A DNA stretch of 64,000 nt, taken from the NCBI GenBank assembly GCA_030681195.1, contig JAUXXJ010000004.1, positions 124,001-188,000 of the forward strand, written 5' to 3'. The notes beneath the pieces are model-generated. The model did no database searches and had not been told where the DNA came from. It saw only the letters and a program-made list of their open reading frames with translations. The position numbers and the translations under genes are program-made. Below are positions 27,102 through 37,960 of this stretch, piece by piece (within the stretch, counting starts at the first letter, position 1; every line of letters begins with the position of its first letter). Origin of the DNA: Rhodocyclaceae bacterium. Its GTDB lineage: Bacteria > Pseudomonadota > Gammaproteobacteria > Burkholderiales > Rhodocyclaceae.

Positions 27102-29708
27102 ATGCTCGTAGAAGAAGTCAGCAACACACGCAACGAACAGAATGAAACGGCCATCGCCAAGGTCTATACCCTTTCGGAAATTGCCACCAGCCGGCGCGAA
27201 TACGAGGAATCGGTGGAGCTGGTGCACAGCATCCGCGACAGCAACAACAGTCTGTGCGATGGTCAGGTGCAGCACTGGTCGATGCCGGCCAGCCAGATCA
27301 GCGCGGACTTTTTCTGCTCCGCCGAGCATCCGCGCAAGGGCTGGTACTGCCTGCTGGCCGATACGGCGGGGCACGGCCTGCCTTCGGCGATCTTCTCCTT
27401 GCAAACCCCACTGCTGTTTCGCGAGGCGGTGCAACTGGGGCAGTCGCTACCCGAGATTTACACGCGCATCCATGCGGCACTGCTGCGCCAGCATCTTGCC
27501 AACTATTTCGTCTGCGGTCTGCTGGTCCGCGTTACCCAGCGCGATATCGAGGTCGTCAATGCCGGCATGCCCGAGGCCCTGCTGCTGGCCCGCGACGGCC
27601 GTCTGATCGAGACATTTTCATCGCAACTGCTGCCCTTCGGCGTCGTGCCGATGCAACAGGTCGTCGAGCAGCGCTACCGCCTGGCAATCGGCGAGGAGGC
27701 CAGTCTGTTGCTCTATTCCGACGGCCTGGTCGAACTGGGCGCGCCGGCCGGTGCCGCCCTCGGTGAAGCGGGGGTGCGCGCGGCACTGTCAGGAGAAGCG
27801 AATAAGCTCGCCGAGCGCTTGGTCGAGCGCATCGGCACGCATGGGCATAGCGCACACGACGACATCAGCATCGTCGTGATTCGCGCACCGCTCGGCGGCA
27901 AGGCCGAGGCCGAACTGCCCGCAGCCATGGAGCAACCGCATGTAGCCGGGATCGATGCTGCCCGGCACATCGTCGAAGGCTGTCCACGCGGGATCATGCT
28001 GACGGACGCGGAGCAGCGCATCCTGTACGTAAACCCCTCATTCACCGCGCTGACCGGATATGCGGCGGCAGATGTTTTCGGCCGGACATCACGCATGTTG
28101 GGCACGGAACGTGAACCGCCGGTTTTTTATCAGCGCATGTGGCATGCGCTGAACACCGAGGGCCGCTGGAGCGGCGATCTCTGGTTGCGACACAAGGACG
28201 GTTTGCTCCAACAGGAATACACCGAAATCTGCGCGCTGCGCGACGGTGCGGGTGTCGTCACGCATTACATGCTGACCTTCCTGGATGCCCTCGCTATCGA
28301 TCAGGCGCGTGAGCGCATCCAGCACAAGGCCCTGCACGATCCGCTGACCGATCTGGCCAACCGGACGCTACTGAACGACCGTGGCGAACAGGCGCTACGC
28401 CATGCCGAGCGCCTGGGGCACTGCGTCGGCGTGCTGTTCATCGACCTCGACCGTTTCAAGTCAATCAACGACAGCCTGGGGCACGATATCGGCGATCTGG
28501 TGCTCATCGAGGTCGCTGGCCGGCTGGGCAGCGTATTGCGTGACGGCGATACGCTGTCGCGCTGGATCGGCGACGAGTTCGTCTGCCTGTTACCCGAGAT
28601 CGGACGGCAGCACGATGCGGGGGTTGTCGCGGGCAAGCTGCTGACCGCCATGGAAGACCCGATTGCCGTGGCTGGTCACAATTTCAAGGTGGGAATAAGT
28701 ATCGGCATCAGTACCTACCCGGATGACGCGAGCCAGCTCGACCAACTCGTCATCGAGGCAGATCGGGCGATGATGCTGGCCAAGCAGGCCGGCGGCAACA
28801 TCTATCGTTTCTATTCGCCCGAAATGCATCTGGCGATGGAAAAGCAACTGGAGATGGAAGCGCGCCTCGATGCCGCGATCCGCAACGGCGAACTGGTGCT
28901 GTACTACCAGCCAAAAATCAACCTCGAGGACTGGCGCATCGAGGGCGCGGAGGCGCTGGTGCGCTGGCGCGATCCGCAGCGCGGCCTGGTGCCGCCCGGT
29001 GAGTTCATCCCGGTGGCCGAGCGCAGTGACCTGATCGCCAAGATCGGCAACTGGGTGCTGAACGAAGCCTGCGCCGCGCTGGCGCGCTGGCAGGGGCATC
29101 TGCCGACCGAATTCCACGTCGCGGTGAACGTTTCGCCCTTGCAACTGGCACGTTCCGATCTGTATGCCGAGGTCGGCAGCGCCTTGCAAGCGAGCGCCGT
29201 CGCGCCATCCAGGCTCCAGCTCGAAGTGACCGAGTCGCTGTTCATTCAGGACGCCAAGGGCTCGGCGCGAACCTTGAAGCGGGTCGGCGCTCTCGGCGTC
29301 TCGCTGGCACTTGACGATTTTGGCACCGGCTATTCGAACCTGAGTTCGCTCGCTCATCTGCCGATCAATACCTTCAAGCTCGACCAGAGCTTCGTGCGCG
29401 GTATTGATACCAACCGCGCCAACAGCTCCATCGCCCAATCCGTCTGGCACCTGGCCGACGGGCTGGACAAGGACATGGTCGTCGAAGGCGTCGAGACCTG
29501 CGGCGAATGCCGGCACATCGAGACCATGGGCTACCGTACCCTGCAGGGCTACAAATTCGGCAAACCGATGGCCGAAGCGGATTTCCTCAAGCATCTGCAC
29601 AACTGGCCGGACGACCACTGCCCGTTCCACGACGATGGCTGCGGCGACGGGGAAGATCGCTGCGCGCGCGTACGCCACGAAGCGGCCAAGCCGCAGTGGC
29701 TCAACTAA
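27102..29708 (+). CDS. SpoIIE-type PP2C phosphatase - PAS - GGDEF - EAL fusion
   Basis: 868-aa soluble signalling protein. Residues about 40-265 form a SpoIIE/PPM serine phosphatase with all acidic metal positions (D69 in ISADFF, D87 in ADTAGHG, D207 in YSDGL, D253-D254 in HDDIS). A PAS domain follows (about 285-400). The GGDEF domain has its signature changed to I489-G-D-E-F, so cyclase activity may be weak or lost. The EAL domain keeps E617-[23 protein letters not shown] and VVEGVET, as expected for an active c-di-GMP phosphodiesterase. The tail is His/Asp/Cys-rich. AAGGGG precedes the ATG. Downstream MCP-like and STAS genes suggest a partner-switch module linked to c-di-GMP. Confidence 0.9.
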   Translation: MLVEEVSNTRNEQNETAIAKVYTLSEIATSRREYEESVELVHSIRDSNNSLCDGQVQHWSMPASQISADFFCSAEHPRKGWYCLLADTAGHGLPSAIFSLQTPLLFREAVQLGQSLPEIYTRIHAALLRQHLANYFVCGLLVRVTQRDIEVVNAGMPEALLLARDGRLIETFSSQLLPFGVVPMQQVVEQRYRLAIGEEASLLLYSDGLVELGAPAGAALGEAGVRAALSGEANKLAERLVERIGTHGHSAHDDISIVVIRAPLGGKAEAELPAAMEQPHVAGIDAARHIVEGCPRGIMLTDAEQRILYVNPSFTALTGYAAADVFGRTSRMLGTEREPPVFYQRMWHALNTEGRWSGDLWLRHKDGLLQQEYTEICALRDGAGVVTHYMLTFLDALAIDQARERIQHKALHDPLTDLANRTLLNDRGEQALRHAERLGHCVGVLFIDLDRFKSINDSLGHDIGDLVLIEVAGRLGSVLRDGDTLSRWIGDEFVCLLPEIGRQHDAGVVAGKLLTAMEDPIAVAGHNFKVGISIGISTYPDDASQLDQLVIEADRAMMLAKQAGGNIYRFYSPEMHLAMEKQLEMEARLDAAIRNGELVLYYQPKINLEDWRIEGAEALVRWRDPQRGLVPPGEFIPVAERSDLIAKIGNWVLNEACAALARWQGHLPTEFHVAVNVSPLQLARSDLYAEVGSALQASAVAPSRLQLEVTESLFIQDAKGSARTLKRVGALGVSLALDDFGTGYSNLSSLAHLPINTFKLDQSFVRGIDTNRANSSIAQSVWHLADGLDKDMVVEGVETCGECRHIETMGYRTLQGYKFGKPMAEADFLKHLHNWPDDHCPFHDDGCGDGEDRCARVRHEAAKPQWLN

Positions 29709-29731
29709 AAGTCGGTGCTGGTGAGACGGCA
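29707..29731 (-). repeat. 25-bp dispersed repeat, copy 7
   Basis: Three mismatches from consensus. Its A-rich end overlaps the TAA stop of the phosphatase-EAL gene; the orientation is opposite to most post-stop copies. Confidence 0.75.
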
Positions 29732-29758
29732 AGTACAACAAGCGGGGGAACCATCATC

Positions 29759-31072
29759 ATGGCGATCGACCACAATGAACGTATCTGGAGCGAGCAGGCC
29801 TACCAGCAACTCAGCTACATCCGGCGTTTTTTCCAGGCGGTGATTATCGGTCTGGCCATCGGCATGGGCGTGGCGCACGTGCTGATCGCGCAGACCAGCC
29901 CGGCCTGGGCGGCGCAACTGGGCGTCGATCCACTGTGGTTCGCGGCGTCGCTGACCGTGCTGACGGTTCTGGTCATCGGCATTGCATTGTTCTTCGCGCT
30001 GAGTCGCTTGCGTGTCGGCAGCTGGGGCGGGGTCGAAACCAATTTCTTTTCCAGTCTGGCCTATCTCTCCCTGCTGCAGATGGAGCGCGAGTTGCTGCGC
30101 GAAAAGTGCCGCCAAACCGCCGATGCGCTGAAGGAAGCGCAGGCGCTCGATACCTCGTTTGTCGAGCAGCACCGCGAAATCGTCAGCTATACGGAAAGCT
30201 CGGCGATGCAGATTCTGGAGCGCATCAATGCCCTCGACGCGCAAAGCGGCCGGCTGGTGGCCCTGTTACAGGCCGATACCGGGCAAGCCCGCGAAGACGG
30301 AAACGCTGCACCGGATGACGCGCAGGCGGTGGGCGAAATCAAGAGCTTCATCAGCCAGCTGCCGATACGCATCAATCGCGAGCGCGAGCAGTTCAAACAC
30401 ATCATCGACAATGTCGGCGAACTCGGCAATCTGGTCGCCGTGATCAAGGACATCGCCAAGCAAACTAACCTGCTGGCCCTGAACGCGGCCATCGAGGCGG
30501 CGCGTGCTGGTGATCAGGGGCGCGGTTTCGCCATCGTGGCGGATGAAGTACGCAAGCTGGCCGATCGATCCAGGGAGGCGGCCGACATGGTCTGGGGCGG
30601 GATCGAAAAGGCGCAGTCCGGCGTTGCCGTCGCATTCAGCGCGGAGGCGCAGGAGGCGCTCAATCAGGATCTGGCCCAGGCCCTGCATCTGGCGGAAGTG
30701 ATCAGCGCCATGCAGGTAGATCTGGAAGCGCGCGGTAGAGCGCTACATAAGCGCCTTGCCGAAGGGGCAGAGATCAATGCGCAATTGGTCGCCCAGATCA
30801 ACGACATGATGATGAGCGTCCAGTATCAGGACATCGTGCGCCAGATGGTCGAGCGCCTCGACGTCGCGCTGAACGAGAAGGCCGCCGTGCTGGCCGAGAT
30901 CGGCGCGAATCTGGCGGTCGAGGAAGGCACCATCAAGCTCGGCGGGCAGGCCATCAAGAGCATCCTGGCCGATTTCGTGGCACGCGAAAGCGCACACGGC
31001 AGCTACGCCACGCGCGGTGCGAATGGCGGTGCGCCGGCATTCTTCAATGCGGCCAAGGCAGAACTATTTTGA
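29759..31072 (+). CDS. Methyl-accepting chemotaxis-like transducer
   Basis: 437 aa from the ATG at 29759, with GGGGGA about 10 nt upstream. Upstream in-frame codons run through the repeat and the previous gene and are rejected. Two close hydrophobic helices (about 23-45 and 60-85) leave almost no periplasmic domain. The cytoplasmic part contains the MCP hairpin tip [41 protein letters not shown], followed by a helical region with [18 protein letters not shown] that is typical of transducers working with phosphatases or CheZ-like partners. No HAMP is obvious. It overlaps the reading of the STAS leader, so one transcript is likely. Confidence 0.85.
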   Translation: MAIDHNERIWSEQAYQQLSYIRRFFQAVIIGLAIGMGVAHVLIAQTSPAWAAQLGVDPLWFAASLTVLTVLVIGIALFFALSRLRVGSWGGVETNFFSSLAYLSLLQMERELLREKCRQTADALKEAQALDTSFVEQHREIVSYTESSAMQILERINALDAQSGRLVALLQADTGQAREDGNAAPDDAQAVGEIKSFISQLPIRINREREQFKHIIDNVGELGNLVAVIKDIAKQTNLLALNAAIEAARAGDQGRGFAIVADEVRKLADRSREAADMVWGGIEKAQSGVAVAFSAEAQEALNQDLAQALHLAEVISAMQVDLEARGRALHKRLAEGAEINAQLVAQINDMMMSVQYQDIVRQMVERLDVALNEKAAVLAEIGANLAVEEGTIKLGGQAIKSILADFVARESAHGSYATRGANGGAPAFFNAAKAELF

Positions 31073-31104
31073 ACAAAACGCAAGCAACGAAAAAGGAGAA
31101 TGAC

Positions 31105-31410
31105 ATGCAAATCCCCGTTCAACACAACGATGGCAAGGCCAGAATTGGTCTGCCCCACAACTTCGACACGCTGGCGATGCCCCACTTTCGCGAGGCCTAC
31201 AACGGCGCCTTCGACAGCACCGATATCACAGAGATCGAAATCGACTTCGGCAACGTGCATTACATCGACAGCTCGGCACTTGGCGGCCTGCTGTTGCTGC
31301 GTCAGCGCGCAGAAGCAGCAGCGCTCACCATCACCATCATCCGCTGCCAGCCCGAAGTGATGAAAGTCCTGGCGATGGCAAACTTTCACCGGATATTCAA
31401 TATTCATTGA
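31105..31410 (+). CDS. STAS-domain protein (anti-sigma-factor-antagonist type)
   Basis: 101 aa from the ATG at 31105, with AAGGAG 6-8 nt upstream; this is better than the GTG/TTG-type reading 12 codons earlier. It has a STAS fold with the phosphorylatable-serine motif HYIDSSALGGLLLLRQRAE and the strand IEIDFGNV. In partner-switching systems a SpoIIE-type phosphatase dephosphorylates this serine, and the phosphatase fusion two genes upstream is the natural candidate. No RsbW-type kinase is present in the window. Confidence 0.88.
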   Translation: MQIPVQHNDGKARIGLPHNFDTLAMPHFREAYNGAFDSTDITEIEIDFGNVHYIDSSALGGLLLLRQRAEAAALTITIIRCQPEVMKVLAMANFHRIFNIH

Positions 31411-31460
31411 AACTTCGGCAACGTCCGGTTCACCAAACGAAAGCAGGAGAGGAGACTCAC

Positions 31461-31859
31461 GTGCAGAACAAACAGACTGTCCGCCGGGAGCGTCAACGTC
31501 CGGCGAAAATGAAATGGTGCGAAGTGGTGCGCGTCGCGTCGCAGGGTTTTCTGGTCAACGCACGCCAGCGGGCCTGTCGCTACGAAACCGAGGACGGGCA
31601 GCCACTAGCGTCCGGCTATTACCTCGCGCTGTGGCCGGAAGGTGCCGCGCTGACGCGCTTTTGCGCAGCGGTACGCTATTTGGGACCGTTCTCCACGCGC
31701 GATGCTGCGTGTCTGATGCAAACCAGTGCGCTCGGTTTGGGCATTGTGGAACTGGAGATGGAGGACATTCCCACCCTGATCGCCACCCGACCGACGACAA
31801 GTCGCTGGGGACAGGCCTCGGTGGCAGCCGATTGCTTTTACAGTTATTCAACCGCGTGA
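31461..31859 (+). CDS. Hypothetical protein in the STAS operon
   Basis: 132 aa from the GTG at 31461, with AGGAGAGGAG upstream. The basic N-terminus is followed by a compact region with MKWCEVVRVASQGFLVNARQRACRYE, ASGYYLALWPEGA and the C-terminal VAADCFYSYSTA. There is no membrane helix or signal peptide and no family was recognised. It lies 50 nt after the STAS gene on the same strand. A perfect dispersed-repeat copy follows 11 nt after its stop. Confidence 0.65.
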   Translation: MQNKQTVRRERQRPAKMKWCEVVRVASQGFLVNARQRACRYETEDGQPLASGYYLALWPEGAALTRFCAAVRYLGPFSTRDAACLMQTSALGLGIVELEMEDIPTLIATRPTTSRWGQASVAADCFYSYSTA

Positions 31860-31870
31860 TCGCTGCGTAT

Positions 31871-31895
31871 TGCCGTCCCGCCAGCGCCGACTTTT
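31871..31895 (+). repeat. 25-bp dispersed repeat, copy 8 (consensus)
   Basis: Exact consensus, 11 nt after a stop codon. It forms the left edge of a module of about 240 bp that recurs at 35751-35992. Confidence 0.9.
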
Positions 31896-31936
31896 ATGCT
31901 TGGCGCGCTATCGACACATCAACAGGAGATGACAAC

Positions 31937-32140
31937 ATGGCCCACACCCAATGTCTTGCCCAGTCACCCGCGAATTCGAGCGCCTCGGCGCATCACGGCG
32001 CCGAACGCGCATTTCCCGATCATTCGACGACGGAGAGAAAAACCTGTTTCAGAACGGACCAGTCGTATTTTTGTTTTCGGACTTGCGAACTGAGACGGGA
32101 ATGCTGCAAATCCGTGGCTGAATGGCTGCGTCGCGCCTAG
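31937..32140 (+). CDS. Small Cys/Arg-rich protein, duplicated module copy A
   Basis: 67 aa with AGGAG 9 nt before the ATG. The sequence has a hydrophilic NSSASAHH stretch and a C-terminal cluster with TCFR, SYFCF and ELRRECCKSVAEWLRRA (six Cys in all). No known family; the Cys pattern could bind metal, but that is speculation. A paralogous stretch lies at 35817-35992 with the same ribosome site, the conserved core NSSASAHH...PD...ER.TCFR...SYFC...LRRECCKSVA, and a dispersed-repeat copy about 40 nt upstream. The possibility that the DNA rather than the protein is the conserved unit cannot be excluded. Confidence 0.5.
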   Translation: MAHTQCLAQSPANSSASAHHGAERAFPDHSTTERKTCFRTDQSYFCFRTCELRRECCKSVAEWLRRA

Positions 32141-32175
32141 CGGTATGCTGGCCCAGTACGAGGAGAGTAAAAACA

Positions 32176-32631
32176 ATGGACGAGATTAGCGACTCAGGCA
32201 ATTTGCTACAAACGGACAATCGTCAATCAGGCGCGATGTTGGCGCCAGTTGTCCGCGATGCAGTGGATACAGTAGAAAGTCAGGCCGACAAGCTCAGCTA
32301 CTTGATCGATCTGGTTGGCGAACTGGTGATTGCGAGCGCCTCGGCCAACTTGCTGGCACATCGCAGCGGTCAATCCGCGCTCGCCGAGGCCAATTCAGTC
32401 GTTTCTCATCTGGTCGAGAGCATTCGTGACGCAGCGTTGCAAATGCGCATGGTGAAGATTGGTGAAACCTTCGATCGGATTCACACCGCGACTCGCAACA
32501 TCGCACGCGAACTCGGCAAGGACAAGTTCGTCATCATCCTGCAAATCGACCGTGTGCTGTCCGTCGACGAAATGGCGGTGCTCGCGACGGTAACCGAACG
32601 GAGGGAAAATGAGATCGCACAGGCTGTTTGA
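32176..32631 (+). pseudogene. CheA dimerization domain joined to CheW tail (deletion remnant)
   Basis: 151 aa, with GAGGAGAG upstream of the ATG. Residues 30-125 match the CheA P3 dimerization helices (DKLSYLIDLVGELVIASAS; ESIRDAALQMRMVKIGETFDRI; RNIARELGKD). Immediately after RELGKD the sequence becomes KFVIILQIDRVLSVDEMAVL, which resembles the last strand of a CheW protein. The histidine phosphotransfer, ATP-binding and most CheW sequences are absent. The simplest reading is one in-frame deletion spanning cheA P4-P5 and most of an adjacent cheW. A designed adaptor is less likely. Confidence 0.65.
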
Positions 32632-32755
32632 AGCAGGCCGCACGGGCGAGAGTCAAAGCGCTGTGAAGCTTGAGAACGGGGTAGACAACCGCAAGTATCC
32701 GATCCGGAACGAACATGGAGAAAGCATCGGCCTCTACCTGTCGTTGCGCCTGTGA
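32609..32755 (+). CDS. Small ORF overlapping the CheA/CheW remnant
   Basis: 48 aa (MRSHRLFEAGRTGESQ ... GESIGLYLSLRL). An excellent GGAGGG lies 4 nt before the ATG, and it overlaps the preceding gene by 23 nt in another frame. No family recognised. It may be the remnant of another gene of the former chemosensory operon. Confidence 0.4.
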   Translation: MRSHRLFEAGRTGESQSAVKLENGVDNRKYPIRNEHGESIGLYLSLRL

Positions 32756-32847
32756 GTGTGGCGAAACTCATCACTTTCGGAAATATGACGGCGAAAAACA
32801 TTGGCTGGTATGCTACGTGGGTTAGCACTTGAGATTGGGCCGTTCAA

Positions 32848-33684
32848 ATGTCTATCCTTCCTTCTCTTGGGACGTTCGCCACGCTGCTGGTTTGTATCGC
32901 GGCATTCGGTCCCGGTTCGATCGCCCAGGCAGCAGACGCTTACACCTTCGGCGTTGTGCCCCAATATGAGCAACGCAAGCTCTTCGTGATCTGGAAGCCC
33001 ATCGTCGAAGAACTCTCGAAGCGCAGTGGCCTGACGCTCAATCTGGTTGCCACACTCACGGTTCCCGAGTTTGAACGCGAACTGGCCAAAGGCAACTTCG
33101 ACATTGTCTATGCCAATCCGTATCACATCCTGCGTGAATCATCGCGCCAGGGTTATGTTCCGCTGGTTCGCGACAAGGAACCCCTGCGTGGCATCCTGGT
33201 CGTGCGCAAGGACAGTCCGGTCAAGAATGTGGCCGAATTAAATGGCCAGACGCTGGCCATCCCATCCTTCAATGCCGTCGGCGCCAGCCTGCTGATTCGG
33301 GCGGATCTGGAGCATCTTTTCCAAGTCAAGATGACCCCGCTCAACGTTAAAACGCACACTTCTGTTTACCTGAATGTCGCCACCGGGCTAGTACCTGCGG
33401 GAGGGGGTGTCGAAAAGACCTTTAATGAACAGGCCCAGAAACTCCAGGATCAACTGCGGGTTCTCTACACCACCCGCGAGATGCCCTCACATCCGGTGGC
33501 GGCCCATCCGCGTATCCCGGCCGCCGACCGCAGCAAGATCCAGCGAGCCTTTCTCGATCTGGCCGCGACCGAGGCGGGGCGAGCGCTACTCGCCAAGGTG
33601 CCGATAACGGAAGCCATACCGACCACAATCAAGGACTACCTGCCGATGCGCGCATGGGGTCTGGACGCCTACTGGGGGGACTAG
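32848..33684 (+). CDS. PhnD-like periplasmic binding protein
   Basis: 278 aa. The signal peptide runs to about residue 28 (FGPGSIAQAA). It has the phosphate/phosphite/phosphonate-type binding-protein fold, with FGVVPQYEQRKLF at the start, FERELAKGNFDIVYANPYHIL, and LNGQTLAIPSFNAVGASLLIR. No ABC permease is nearby. Instead a hybrid kinase starts 3 nt after the stop, so it probably serves as a periplasmic sensory partner, as in TtrS-like or binding-protein-dependent kinases. Ligand unknown. Confidence 0.85.
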   Translation: MSILPSLGTFATLLVCIAAFGPGSIAQAADAYTFGVVPQYEQRKLFVIWKPIVEELSKRSGLTLNLVATLTVPEFERELAKGNFDIVYANPYHILRESSRQGYVPLVRDKEPLRGILVVRKDSPVKNVAELNGQTLAIPSFNAVGASLLIRADLEHLFQVKMTPLNVKTHTSVYLNVATGLVPAGGGVEKTFNEQAQKLQDQLRVLYTTREMPSHPVAAHPRIPAADRSKIQRAFLDLAATEAGRALLAKVPITEAIPTTIKDYLPMRAWGLDAYWGD

Positions 33685-33687
33685 GCA

Positions 33688-35622
<1,935 letters not shown>

Positions 35623-35750
35623 CAACGAGCAGGTTTAACCTGAATGACCGCAGTAGGGACCGAAGCAGCTAATTGGCATCCATCTATCCTGAGTCTTCCG
35701 CGCCCACTCATTTATGAATTAGAGGCGACTGTCTCTTGCAGGCCGACCCC

Positions 35751-35775
35751 AACCGTCCCGCCAGCGCCGACTTTT
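35751..35775 (+). repeat. 25-bp dispersed repeat, copy 10
   Basis: Two mismatches from consensus, at the first two bases. It forms the left edge of duplicated module copy B. Confidence 0.87.
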
Positions 35776-35816
35776 ATGCTTAGTGCGCTATCGCCCCATC
35801 AACAGGAGACGACAAC

Positions 35817-35992
35817 ATGGCCTCCATCCAATACCTATCCACAAATTCGAGCGCCTCGGCGCATCACAGCGGCAAACGCGCACTTCCCGATCGGCCGACG
35901 CCGGAGAGAAGAACCTGTTTTAGGTCGTACCTGTCGTACTTTTGTCTTCAGCGCCGCAAACTGCGACGGGAATGCTGCAAATCCGTGGCTGT
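35817..35992 (+). pseudogene. Small Cys/Arg-rich protein, module copy B, truncated
   Basis: It has the same AGGAG leader and ATG as copy A and about the same first 58 residues (MASIQYLSTNSSASAHH ... LRRECCKSVA). Homology to copy A ends at about 35992. The reading frame then runs on, antisense, through the neighbouring membrane-protein gene to 36623, so no sensible C-terminus exists. A CTATCCACAAA stretch replaces a slightly longer segment in copy A. Best read as a truncated paralog. Confidence 0.5.
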
Positions 35993-36002
35993 CATGAGGA
36001 AT

Positions 36003-36590
36003 TCAGTTGCGCTTGGCAAGCGCGACACGGAACTTTTCAAGCTTGGCTTCATAGTCATCCGCCTCCCCATAGTCCAGAAAGTTGGCGTAGCGCCGATGGG
36101 TGCCGAGCGCTTTGCGCGCATGCTTGATCGGGCAAAAGTACTGCTCGGTGCGCGCCACGATTTCGCCGACATAGGCAATCAGCCCGGCCCCGTACGCACA
36201 ATAGGTACAGTGGAACTTCTCGATGAAGTTGAGGTATTCGAGCTGCTGCCGGTCGAACACGATGTAATCGCCACGCCGCACCTTCGCAACGCGGTAGATC
36301 GGGAAACACGTTGCCTGATAAACGGTGACGAAGCAATCGAGAATAACCAGTGGAATGATCATGCCGTAGATGATCGGCCCGGTAATCAGGTTCTGCGGAC
36401 GGTAGGTGACCAGCCAGTGGAAAAACCCTGTCTTGAGCCGGCGGTGCGCGTCCCTGATGGACTGCTCGAACTCGACGCGCCTGTCCTTGATCTTGTACAG
36501 CAGACTGGCTTCGTGCTGCTGAATCTCCGTGCGCAACTCTTCTTCCAGGGTGGCCATCTGGCTCAGCAAGTTGCTAATCCGCTCGTTCAT
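36003..36590 (-). CDS. Conserved hypothetical membrane protein with CxxC
   Basis: 195 aa. An N-terminal helical segment (1-50) precedes RLKTGFFHWLVTYRPQNLITG, a strongly hydrophobic stretch PIIYGMIIPLVILDCFVTVYQATCFPIYRV (about 91-120; one long or two short membrane segments) and KVRRGDYIVFDRQQLEYLN. The Cys motif FHCTYCAYGAGLIAYVGEI and a late C in QYFCPIKHA could bind metal or heme. I recognise it as a recurring proteobacterial hypothetical family without assigned function. Confidence 0.75.
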   Translation of the reverse strand: MNERISNLLSQMATLEEELRTEIQQHEASLLYKIKDRRVEFEQSIRDAHRRLKTGFFHWLVTYRPQNLITGPIIYGMIIPLVILDCFVTVYQATCFPIYRVAKVRRGDYIVFDRQQLEYLNFIEKFHCTYCAYGAGLIAYVGEIVARTEQYFCPIKHARKALGTHRRYANFLDYGEADDYEAKLEKFRVALAKRN

Positions 36591-36664
36591 GAATACTCCC
36601 GGTCAGAATTTCCCCGACTCTAGCACCGTAGGGTTGCGAACTCTCGCTTCTGCTATGAATCGAG

Positions 36665-36775
36665 GTGAAGACGGAGGATGTCGAGGTCACCGTTGAACAT
36701 GGTGTGCTGACCATCCAGGGCGAACGCAAGATGGAAAAGGCCAAGACCAAGGCAGTGGAATTTGCAATGTCCTGA
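36665..36775 (+). pseudogene. Hsp20 small heat-shock protein fragment
   Basis: 36 codons beginning VKTEDVEVTVEHGVLTIQGERK, the alpha-crystallin strand region, then jumping to MEKAKTKAVEFAMS and a stop, which resembles the usual ...KAKPKAVEI... C-terminus. The N-terminal region and the middle of the alpha-crystallin domain are missing. A gene remnant with an internal deletion. Confidence 0.65.
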
Positions 36776-36781
36776 CGGCCA

Positions 36782-37240
36782 TCACGCAGCGTCCGGTTCG
36801 CCGAGGTGCGCGAGGATGCGCGCCCGCGCGGCATCACGCAGGGCCAGTGCCGCCGCCCAGTCGGCGCCGGCGGGCCGCAAGGCTGGGTGAACCGTTACCG
36901 TCAGTGGACTGTGACGCGGCCAGCGGCAGTCGCCGGGCAGCAGGGCGCGCGTCCCGGCAAGCGTCACCGGCACGACGGGCACGCCGGCCCGCGCAGCCGC
37001 CAAAAAGGCGCCCATGCGGAAAGGCAGCAAACCCGGCAGATCGCGGAAGGTGCCCTCGGGGAAGAACACCAGCGCGTCGCCGCTGGAGAGACGTGCTTCG
37101 AGGGCTTGCGAATCCGCCGCACTACGCGCGGCGTCGAAGCGTTCCACAAAAGCCGCGTCGAGACGTTTGAGCGGTGTCGCTGAGAGCGGATGGGCGAGCA
37201 GTTCCTGCTTCGCGACAAACGCAAAGCGGGCCGGCAGCGC
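36782..37240 (-). pseudogene. Acyltransferase (PlsC) C-terminal fragment, copy of the 41894-42352 segment
   Basis: Encodes ARFAFVAKQELLAHPLSATP ... FFPEGTFRDLPGLLPFRMGAF ... HLGEPDAA, nearly the same as the last 150 residues of the ACP-FAAL-PlsC protein at 41894-44701. The upstream catalytic NHxxxxD part is missing. At its 5' side it is fused head-to-head to a copy of the antiporter tail; the seven bases GCAGCGC at 37234-37240 are shared by both parents. Confidence 0.82.
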
Positions 37241-37378
37241 CCTCGAAAACCGCCTGCGCCACGCCGCCATCAAGGCCGAACGCCAGGAACTGATCCGCCT
37301 CTGGCGCGAGAACGAGATCAGCGATGAAGTGCTGCACCACCTCGAAGAAATCCTCGATTATCAGGAAGCGCATTTGTA
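37234..37378 (+). pseudogene. Antiporter 3'-end fragment, copy 2
   Basis: Encodes ALENRLRHAAIKAERQELIR ... EEILDYQEAHL and a TAA stop. It is almost identical to 24446-24591 of the CPA1 antiporter, differing at a few synonymous sites. It has no start codon and is followed, 7 nt after the stop, by a dispersed-repeat copy. Confidence 0.88.
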
Positions 37379-37385
37379 AGCAGGG

Positions 37386-37410
37386 TGCCGTCTCGCCAAC
37401 GCCGACTTTT
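37386..37410 (+). repeat. 25-bp dispersed repeat, copy 11
   Basis: Two mismatches from consensus, shared exactly with copy 12. It lies 7 nt after the copied antiporter stop codon. Confidence 0.9.
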
Positions 37411-37543
37411 TGCGGGCTGAAAGCGGCCTGCCGTCACTCCGGAAATGGACCGGTTAGCTGACACTCAAAGTGCATCGGGCATCTCGACGGTGTCAGGCAT
37501 AATGACGCGATACTTTCGAGTTATCGCCTGAAGCTTTTTGCCT

Positions 37544-37924
37544 ATGATCAAGTCTAAAAAACGCGTCGCCGATCACGGAGAGGCATTCACCCCCGAGCCC
37601 AAGCCGGACGCGCTCTTCGGGCGCGTTGTGTCCATCCTTGAGCAGGCGCGGGGCAATGTCGTCCGGGCGGTGAACACCAATATGGTGCTGGCCTACTGGT
37701 TGATCGGGCGCGAGATTGTCGAGGAATTGCAGGGCGGCGAGGAGCGGGCGGAGTATGGCAAGCAGGTCGTCGACGTGCTTTCAGCGGGCTTGACGCAACG
37801 GTACGGGAATGGCTTTTCGCCCACGACGCTCCAGTATTTCAGGAAGTTCTACTTGGCCTACCAGGATCGGTGTGCCGGAATTCCACGCCCATCGGGCGCG
37901 AAATTGGTTTCTCGATGCGCATGA
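37544..37924 (+). pseudogene. DUF1016/YhcG N-terminal fragment
   Basis: 126 codons from the ATG at 37544. The DUF1016_N helices are present (VVRAVNTNMVLAYWLIGREIVEEL; YGKQVVDVLSAGLTQRYGNGF; TLQYFRKFYLAYQDR), then the sequence changes to an unrelated CAGIPRPSGAKLVSRCA and stops. The PD-(D/E)XK nuclease half is missing. It sits 36 nt before the fic gene and is a distant paralog of the complete gene at 18308-19369. Confidence 0.72.
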
Positions 37925-37960
37925 ATTGCATGAAAACCGGCTTGAGCGAGGATCGCGCCA

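Larger units (their letters stand above)
35623..36002. other. Gene-poor 380-bp stretch with repeat and duplicated module
   Basis: 35623-35750 shows no feature that can be called. 35751-35992 is the second copy of the module at 31871-32112. 35993-36002 abuts the 3' end of the minus-strand membrane protein gene. Confidence 0.6.

Noticed and set aside
27294..27314. CAGATCAGCGCGGACTTTTT resembling the dispersed repeat
   Set aside because: It encodes the conserved phosphatase motif ISADFF, so similarity to the repeat is explained by protein constraint and the match is only partial.
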